NCBI RefSeq assembly: GCF_020520425.1
Contig: NC_079492.1
Span: 2,170,001-2,234,000 of the forward strand
Source of the DNA: Spinacia oleracea
Taxonomy: Eukaryota > Streptophyta > Magnoliopsida > Caryophyllales > Amaranthaceae
DNA: 64,000 nt
Direction of reading: 5' to 3'
Shown: positions 57,607-64,000 of the stretch, piece after piece
How the letters are laid out: the number at the start of each line of letters is the position of its first letter
Position numbering within the stretch: the first letter of the stretch is position 1
The notes under the pieces: model-generated
The model's database searches: none
Told to the model about the DNA's origin: nothing
Seen by the model: the letters and a program-made list of their open reading frames with translations, nothing else
Made by a program: the position numbers and the translations under genes

Positions 57607-59396
57607 GGTCGGGCCTCGTCATTGACATCTAGCTTGTGGCAGATCATCTTGTGAACGTTGTGGTTATTGAGATCCATTTCAATTACCAACGGGTCGTCGT
57701 GTTTGTACTGGGTTCCGAGGCAATCATCAGCAGTAAAAGTCATGTTCGGGGGTGTAGGCTGGTTCTCCCCTACGGTGCTGAAGTTGACTCGGTGGGAGAG
57801 AGCCCTCAAGTGTTGCTTGCTGGCATGGCCGGATCTTTGCCCTCCGAACACCACAAGGATTGGTTTTTTCTTTTTCCCTTGGGTCTCATGGACTCTTCTC
57901 TGGGCCTGCTCTTGTAGTTTTCCAGACGTTGCTTTTTCTTTTTCTTCCCTCTCCGTTCTTCGGTCGAGCAAGTATTGCTTTAGGTAGCCTCGGCGGATGA
58001 GGTCCTCGATGTTGTCCTTCAGCGAGTTGCACTCCTCGGTGGTATGGCCGAAGTCATCGTGGAACTCACACCACTTGTTCTTGTTTCTACGAAGGGGGTT
58101 TGATCTGAGCTTGTCTGGTAGCTTCCACTTTTCATCGTCCTTGTGGAGGCTGAAGATTTCTCTTCGGGGTATGGTGAGTGGAGTGTAGTTGGTGTATTTG
58201 GGTTGAAATTCGCCCTTCCTCCCGTCTTTCTTTGGGCTTGCCTCTCTCGCGCCCACCTTCTCTTTCCCCTTTCTCGAGTTGCCCTCGGGCTTACTCTGAT
58301 TCATCTTGGTATCCCTTGTATCCGAGGGACCTTTCAACCTTGCAGCTGCCTTGTTGAACTCTTCCGTTCTGATGAACGCATCTGCCATTTGAAGCACGTC
58401 AGCTATTTTGGATGGGTTTTTCGTTGACAGTTTATCTCGGAATTTCCCCTCCCGGAGTGCGTGCTTCAAGGCGAAGATTGCTACGTCTGGCTGCAGGTTC
58501 GGGATGTTTGTTGATTCTTTCATGAATCTGGCCATGAAGTCCCGAAGACTTTCATCTCGTTCCTGTTGTATGGAGGTCAGTTCTGCGGTAGTTCGTTCGG
58601 GGCGATTGTTGCTCACAAATTGTACGCAGAACCTCTTCTTCAGCTTTTTCCAGCTTTTGATCGATCCCTTCGGCAGCGACCTGAACCATTCCCCTGCAAC
58701 TCCCGTCAGCGTGGTTGGGAAGTATTTGCACCAACAAGCCTCGGAGTAGGGGCTCAAGAACATTTGCTGCTCGTAGGAGATGACGTGATCCCTCGAATCC
58801 GTAATTCCGCTGAATGTTAAGTGTGCTGGTAGCCTCACTTTAGGAATCTCCTCCATAACAATATCATTTGAGAACGGGGAAGATGTTGGGGTCATGATCC
58901 TCTTTCCTAGCCTCGCCCTGATACCTTCGCTCCTCGAGTTTCCTCTGTGGGATTGTTCGGGGGCGTATAGGGGGCTAGCAGTTTGATCACTCCTCCTTCT
59001 CCTTCTCGACTGGCCACTGGCTTCGATTTTCCTACTGGATCTACTGGGGCTGCCTAGCCTATCATGGACCGAAGGACGCAACCTACTGTGTACCGAGCTT
59101 CGGATCCGAGTGCGGTCACTTGCCCCGCTTTGGAGAGCTTGCGGTGTTGGAGATGGTGTTTCAAACCATTCTGGTTGTTGTTCCGCCCTTTGTTGCGTAT
59201 CCCACATACTCTCTCTCCATCTTGTCGTTAAGTGTGTCCCCGACATTGTAGGGAGAGTGCGTTCGGGTCCCGCAGTCTCTTCGTTAGGCGGTGGCTTGTT
59301 CAGCAGAAGTTGTCGCCTGAATCTCCTCGCTTCTCGGCGATCCGCTGCCTGTGCCTGTTTTTTCTCAATAAAGAGGAAATTCTGCATGATGGTCAT
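57607..59396 (-). CDS. gag of second Tat element
   Basis: Minus-strand frame beginning MTIMQNFLFIEKKQAQAADR at 59396. It has an Arg/Ser-rich N-terminal region, a capsid-like region (SEACWCKYFPTTLTGVAGEW, ERTTAELTSIQQERDESLRD) and a zinc-knuckle-like CEFHDDFGHTTEECNSLKDN. It lies just after the 5' LTR and primer site, as expected. The copy belongs to a broken element, interrupted on its left by the Copia insertion. Confidence 0.82.
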
Positions 59397-59611
59397 GGCT
59401 GCGGCGAGCTCTTCTCAAGAAGGGAGTGGAGGTCTGCTAGCTGTTGCGGCGGTAGCCCTTGTCGGCTGTGAACTCGCCACTGAATGCAGTTGTTCCCCCT
59501 CATCAGATCCTGGATCCGTTTGGACAAGGACATCGTCCTGGTTGTCATTGTTGGGAATTTCCATTTTTCAAGTGAAAAATGGGGTGTTTTTCAAGGCTTT
59601 GAAGTGTTCTT

Positions 59612-59630
59612 CCCCACAGACGGCGCCAAA
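59612..59630 (-). other. Primer-binding site of second Tat element
   Basis: On the minus strand TTTGGCGCCGTCTGTGGGG starts right after the LTR end CCGGAACA. A GGCGCCGTCTGTGGG-type sequence in this place is characteristic of plant gypsy primer sites. I do not assign the tRNA. Confidence 0.6.
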
Positions 59631-59631
59631 T

Positions 59632-60066
59632 TGTTCCGGTGTTGAAGTGGATAGAACAATGGGCTTCGAATGAAGGCCCTTTCGAGTGTGTTGAAGATCT
59701 TGCTAGCTTGAATGAGTAATGTCCGAATTCACCTGCACAAAGACAATGTTACTAGCCTCGGGGGTGTTTCCGAGGAAAGCCCCTCCGATGCCTAAGTAAG
59801 AACAATGCTCGGATCTTAGAGAGAAGTTCTCTAGAGAGTAGTCTTAAGGAAATAAATTGGACGTAACTTGAGGTGTGAGCCTTGGCGGCCTATTTATAGT
59901 GTTTGTGTAATAAATATCCACATAGGTCATTTATTGTTTGGTGGGCCTTGGGCCTTGCTGGCTAGTCAGCCGTTTTTGTAGTGTTTGTGGGTTTGATGTT
60001 GTTGTATTGAGCCATTGGGCTTTGGACTTTAATGGCCCAATTGGTAGCCAATTGGGAGCCCAAACA
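59632..60066 (-). repeat. 5' LTR of second Tat element
   Basis: 435 bp, uninterrupted copy of the LTR at 31282-33091. It contains a TATA motif on the minus strand (CTATAAATAGG, complement near 59890-59900). It ends next to the CTATC duplication. Confidence 0.88.
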
Positions 60067-60071
60067 CTATC

Positions 60072-60739
60072 TATTACTATATACTAAAAGTGACACATAC
60101 AAAATATAAAAGCTAAAACATGGATGATGAGTGAAAGGTGTATTGCGATTCTTAGAAAGCGATATACTTGTTATTTGTTATTTGTTATTGCGATTCTTAG
60201 ACAACATCCACCCCAGAGCCTTTCTCAGCTTGGATTAATTACAAGAACAGTTTCTTAATTGACTTGAAATCAGAAATAGTAGCAACATGCACATATACTT
60301 GTTTCTTGCACAAGGGATAGCTTAGAAAAATCTGAATATCTGGTCAACTGTTGAATCTGAACTCAACAATGTGTTTATAGTGTCTTTGAATTTTTTTGGT
60401 CTGCCAATATTTTCTACATAAAAATTAAGGGGAGAAAAATGCAGAAGCTGGAACAAGAGCATTTAGTCAGTTTTCACAAGATACTGATTTGCTTAGACCT
60501 TAATCTGACAATATGTGGAATTTTGGATTCAGTAAAGGTATAGATGAAACGGGTCACATGATAGATATCCAATCTCATCCATAAAAACTAAACTGATTAA
60601 ATCTTAAAGTGCAATTAAACCAACAAATAACAACTCTCCAATATTTTATCTTTTGTCTATTTTTCCCTCAAAATATTTTCTGAAAGAAAGTCACCAGAGA
60701 AAAATAGGTATTGTTATATGTATTTAATCAAGAAGCTAG
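60072..60739. other. Intergenic, no gene seen
   Basis: AT-rich spacer with a short TTGTTATTTGTTATT repeat near 60170 and a repeated ATTGCGATTCTTAGA (about 60138 and 60188). No coding signal. Confidence 0.5.
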
Positions 60740-61145
60740 TTAACTAGGTTGAGAATACAGTCCTATGCAACGTTTGCAGAGATGTATGATGTCACCAGAA
60801 TAAAATAAACTTTCTTGCAAGCGCTTCAGCTCGTCATAAGCGCATTCAAGGCCAGGGCAGTAGAGTAATGGTGGGTTAAATCGGATGTCGTTGATATTAG
60901 ATGGTAGGAATGCCCCATTCTCAACCAGAAATCTGACTGCCTCCCTATTCCTCTCTTTAGCTACTAAGTGGAGAGGTGTCCCTGTACCCCGCCAAAACAA
61001 TCATGGTAAGACCTCAAGATTAGTTAAAAACACGGTAAAATTAGCTAGAAGGTAAGAGCTATTACAGTGTTATATGCTGAGATAAGAGCTTGCTTTGTAT
61101 TTGACCTATCTCTCTCGTTTACTCCATCAGGCTGCTGATGAATTC
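60740..61145 (-). pseudogene. Ankyrin-repeat gene remnant, 3' exons
   Basis: Two exon-like segments on the minus strand: 61145-61066 (between TGCAG and GTAATA), encoding IHQQPDGVNERDRSNTKQAL, and 60981-60740 (after GTACAG), encoding GTPLHLVAKERNREAVRFLV and then LECAYDELKRLQE. The second is an ankyrin repeat with its helix signature TPLHLVAK. The phases of the two segments do not match, and no upstream exons are visible, so this is probably a truncated gene copy. The parent family is not identified. It could alternatively be the 3' end of a gene with an exon boundary that I misplace. Confidence 0.5.
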
Positions 61146-62179
61146 CTGCATACATATACATTATGTTCTAAACACGAAGCCTTCATGTTCTAAAGAATTA
61201 GGATGATGAAATATTACAAATGGACTCAATTTTTTCAATTGTAATTTATCTGTTTAAAAAGTTAGAACATCTTATTGTCATTTACTCATTTTTAGAATAT
61301 CAAGAATTCCTTCAGAAATTCAAAACATGAGAAACTCTCTAAATGTATAAAATTCAGGAATAAGTCAGAAATTAATCATACAAAAAAACGGGAAAGAAAA
61401 TCACAAATTAATTCAGAAAAAATCTGAAAGTCACAGTTTAATTTAGAAATAATCAGAAATATTCTAAAAAATCACAAATTAATTCAGAAATTCGAAAATT
61501 AATCACAAAACATTCCGAAAAAATAAAATTAATTTTGAAATTCAGGAAATAATCCAAAAAATTTAAAACATTAAATCAACAACTGTCCCGTGTGCCACAT
61601 GTTCTAAAAATTAAGTCATGTGTTCTAAAATTGTCCCGTGTGTTCCAAAATTAACAACCAATATATTTATCTCAAACAGAAACCAAAGAGAGCTAAAAAA
61701 AACCAACCAAAATCTAATAGTTTCACTTATCATTAATGAAATTAGGGAATAGTCCATGGCTGATGTTAGAATCCAACCTTCCTTTACTTGTATTTCTCCT
61801 TTCTATTGCTTTCTAGGATCTTTCTAATAGTTTTCTAGGCTTTAGGAAGAATTATTATGTTACTGTAATTCCAGTGTTCACTGGCAAATTTTAGCTAATT
61901 CAAAATAAACCTTTATAAGGGGTATGAACCAATACCTCTCATCAGAAGTTGTCTTTGCTTAATTCATGTGTTGTTGCTAGCCTTTATAGATATTGTGTTA
62001 TCGCATGCTTTTAAGCTTTCCAAGACCCATCAAAGTCCCTCAAAACAGATACACTCTCGTCGACGGTCCCGCTTGTGCCTGCTGTGCGCACACAAGCGCC
62101 CCGTTCGACCCTTGACCCTCGCTCTTGTCGCCAATAGGCAAGAGTGCCCTTCAGAATTAGACGCCATTATTTAATTATA
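61146..62179. other. Intergenic, no supported gene
   Basis: A/T-rich with runs such as AATTCAGAAA. A short open frame at 61968-62174 (68 codons, basic and Ser-rich) has no recognisable similarity and is probably chance. Confidence 0.45.
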
Positions 62180-63075
62180 TGTTCGCAGGATTTTCGGCAG
62201 TTTAGTCAATAATGGTCGGAATCGTATAATTTTATAGTGAATTTCGCATGTAAACGACGTTTTAAAATTTTGACTAAAATCAAAGATTTGATGCTGAACC
62301 CAGAATTCCCAAATTCGAAGCCTAAATATGACTTCGGAGGTTTTAGTTTTTCTAACGCAAAATTTATAATTTTTTGGATGTTAAATTAAATATTTGTGAA
62401 TCTTGCTTGTAAATCTTGAATCTATGATTGACCTTCTGTAAATGTTTAACAATTTTAATGCCTAAGCTTGTTAATTATACAACCTAATTTGTAATTGTAA
62501 TTAATTTGTTGAAATTCGAATAATTTAGAATTTGATTTGATTCTCATAATTAATTAGCAATTTAATTAGGAACCTATGATTAAAAACCACCATAAAATTT
62601 GTTAAAATTAAAAAGTTTTAAAATTTTATGACCTAGATTTGAATCCATGAAAATAAATATAATCGGAAATTAATTTGAATAATAAATTTTCGATTTTTCG
62701 CCCAAAATTTATGAAATTAATATGATTTATTAATTCGTCAATAAATTTAAATAATAAAAGTTTTAACTTTTATGAAATCCGTTCACGAATCTTGCACGCA
62801 CGAAGCAATGGACGCTAAGTGTTACCCTTAAGGGGTGTTGTATAGTGCGGGCATGCGACGACGAGCAAGGGAGCTCGTCGCCCATGCGGTACGATGCAGC
62901 GAGCAAGGGCGTGGCACATGCGCGCAAGGCAGCAGCCCTGCCATGCGCTATGTGTTGCGTGCGTATGGGCGGGAGGGGCGAAGAGAGCAAGGCAGCGAGC
63001 ACTTGAAGGCTGCGCGCGCGGGCAGCGCTGGCTGGCTCGTCCAGCAGCGTTGCCCAGCCCATCGAGGGATGCCTG
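62180..63075 (+). mobile_element. Copia leader fragment, opposite orientation
   Basis: Similar to the reverse complement of about 54880-56050. Shared blocks include GAACCCAGAATTCCCAAATT-like sequence (with GGTTTTAGTTTTTC nearby) and TGTTACCCTTAAGGGGTGTT followed by GCGACGACGAGCAAGGGAGC. It has no LTR or coding part and no clear duplication at the ends, so it is an old truncated piece. Confidence 0.7.
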
Positions 63076-63084
63076 ATAGCAATC

Positions 63085-63439
63085 AGACCTAATATAACTC
63101 GTGTTCGAGAGTGAACCCACCTAAATTTAATCGACCCGATAACTATCTGACCTGAAATTGACCTGAATCCGATATTAAAGCTACAAGTCCGACTCAAGCC
63201 CGACTCGATAAGGCCCGAACTCGAAATAGTACCCGGAATAAGACTCAATCCAAAGCCGACGTATACCCGAGATGAAAAAATAACCCGACCAGAAATCAAA
63301 CTGATCGAACCCACCTAAATCCGACTAAACCCAATTGATAAAGTGACCCGATATAAGTATATAACCCGACCGGATCATGTTCCAATACCAGAAATAACCA
63401 GATCTGGGCCTGACTCGAGTAACCGTTTTAATAGGTCTA
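63085..63439. repeat. Degenerate CCGA-rich repeat
   Basis: Dense short motifs (ACCCGA, CCGACTC, TGACCCGAT) between CAGACCTAAT at the left and ATAGGTCTA at the right, an imperfect inverted pair. It resembles the block at 30270-30750. No target duplication was found, so its transposon origin is only likely. Confidence 0.45.
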
Positions 63440-63898
63440 CTTCTATGGTTTTATTTAGGCAAAACATTCTCATTCTGTAATACCAGTGTACAACAACATA
63501 AAATCATTTGGCCTCCTTTGTATTCATTTTCTCTCTCCACTTCATTTATTACGAAACAGATAATGTCTTACTAAAATATCAAGATTACCCATACCAAACT
63601 CTCAAAACTAATTAGAATACAATGGCCAATCCGTCTTTAGAATCTGCAAGAAACCTTCGTACAGAAACTATCTGCTATTTGTCGTCTTGGTCACAAAAAA
63701 TACAACTGTACTTATTTCATCCCAGCCGTTGTTCTTATTGTGTAGTTACATCAAACGGTAAAAAATTAAAAATCACTGACGTGTCACCTTCCTCCTATTG
63801 TTTACTCGTCTGTTCATCAGCAGGGTCAGGGTGATTTCACTGTTCACTCCACTATTCACTCCATTTACTCCCCTTTCTTTCCTCTTCCCTTCACTCTA
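63440..63898. other. Intergenic and possible promoter/5' UTR
   Basis: AT-rich, becoming pyrimidine-rich (CTCCCCTTTCTTTCCTCTTC near 63868-63887) just before an ATG at 63899, like a plant 5' UTR. An open frame at 63622-63834 has no recognised similarity. Confidence 0.35.
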
Positions 63899-63934
63899 AT
63901 GTTTGCATCAACAATGATGGTTCAAGATAATGAA
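63899..63934 (+). CDS. Possible first exon of a gene running off the window
   Basis: ATG after a pyrimidine-rich leader gives MFASTMMVQDNE and then a strong donor GTAAGT at 63935. The short exon cannot be assigned to a family, and the rest of the gene lies outside the window. Confidence 0.3.
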
Positions 63935-64000
63935 GTAAGTCTGCCCTCTTTATTTTGATTCTTTTATCTCTTTATCTCGCATTGTGTTGTATTTTGAAAA

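Larger units (their letters stand above)
31282..60066 (-). mobile_element. Second Tat-lineage gypsy element, minus strand, heavily nested
   Basis: Outer LTRs begin TGTTCCGGTG and end CCCAAACA on the plus strand. They are flanked by a perfect CTATC duplication (31277-31281 and 60067-60071). Parts on the minus strand from right to left: 5' LTR (59632-60066), primer site, gag, pol, then antisense extra ORFs (plus strand), polypurine tract (about 33094-33106) and 3' LTR. By eye I count about three substitutions between the LTRs over 435 bp, so it is young. It is broken: at least five insertions (solo LTRs, two Copia copies, a CACTA-like piece) interrupt it, besides other damage. It is related to, but clearly a different family from, the element at 3343-15605. 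Confidence 0.88.

Noticed and set aside
61968-62174. 68-codon basic ORF
   Set aside because: No similarity recognised and no promoter context. Likely chance.
63622-63834. 70-codon ORF near the right edge
   Set aside because: No recognised domain or splice context. The nearby ATG at 63899 with a strong donor is a better, though weak, gene start.

Overview
This window is nuclear DNA of a flowering plant. The evidence is spliced genes for a BAP31-like ER protein and an S-type anion channel, an intronless MAPKKK, Stowaway/Tourist/hAT/CACTA MITEs, and nested Ty3-gypsy (Tat lineage) and Copia elements. The repeat style suggests a eudicot, possibly Caryophyllales (spinach or beet relatives), but that placement is a weak inference. 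No bacterial features, rRNA, tRNA genes or CRISPR arrays were seen.

Layout. 1-2998: MITE-rich intergenic DNA, including a CACTA MITE nested inside a Harbinger-like MITE. 2999-16294: a host pseudogene of the At4g22030-like family, split by a 12.3-kb Tat-type gypsy element (3343-15605) flanked by a perfect 5-bp target duplication. 17313-19989: BAP31-like gene (+). 20974-23036: SLAH1/4-like anion channel gene (-). 26091-27476: MAPKKK17/18-like kinase gene (-). 27943-31276: SINE, hAT MITE and gene-poor DNA. 31282-60066: a second Tat-type element on the minus strand (TSD CTATC). It hosts a solo Copia-type LTR, a two-LTR Copia copy that itself hosts a 5.7-kb CACTA transposon, a CACTA-like fragment, another solo LTR and a longer Copia copy. 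60072-64000: ankyrin-exon remnant, Copia fragment, degenerate repeats and a possible first exon at the edge.

Two things stand out. First, the 12.3-kb gypsy element ends in about 1.55-kb INVERTED repeats, so both outer ends are the same LTR end (the U5 end), yet it carries a clean TSD. It therefore appears to have been integrated in that form. Its arms hold a minisatellite of about 28 bp whose unit repeats the polypurine-tract core found just before the 3' LTR. Second, the CACTA element carries exons of unrelated host genes: RBX1 exons 1-3, an unidentified exon, and the RRM exon of Y14/RBM8A, all in the same orientation and with splice sites kept. This makes it a Pack-type (transduplicating) CACTA.

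The three whole-looking host genes (BAP31, SLAH, MAPKKK) are independent neighbours and do not form an operon or evident pathway. The anion channel and the MAPKKK17/18 class are both linked to ABA/stress signalling in Arabidopsis, but adjacency here proves nothing.
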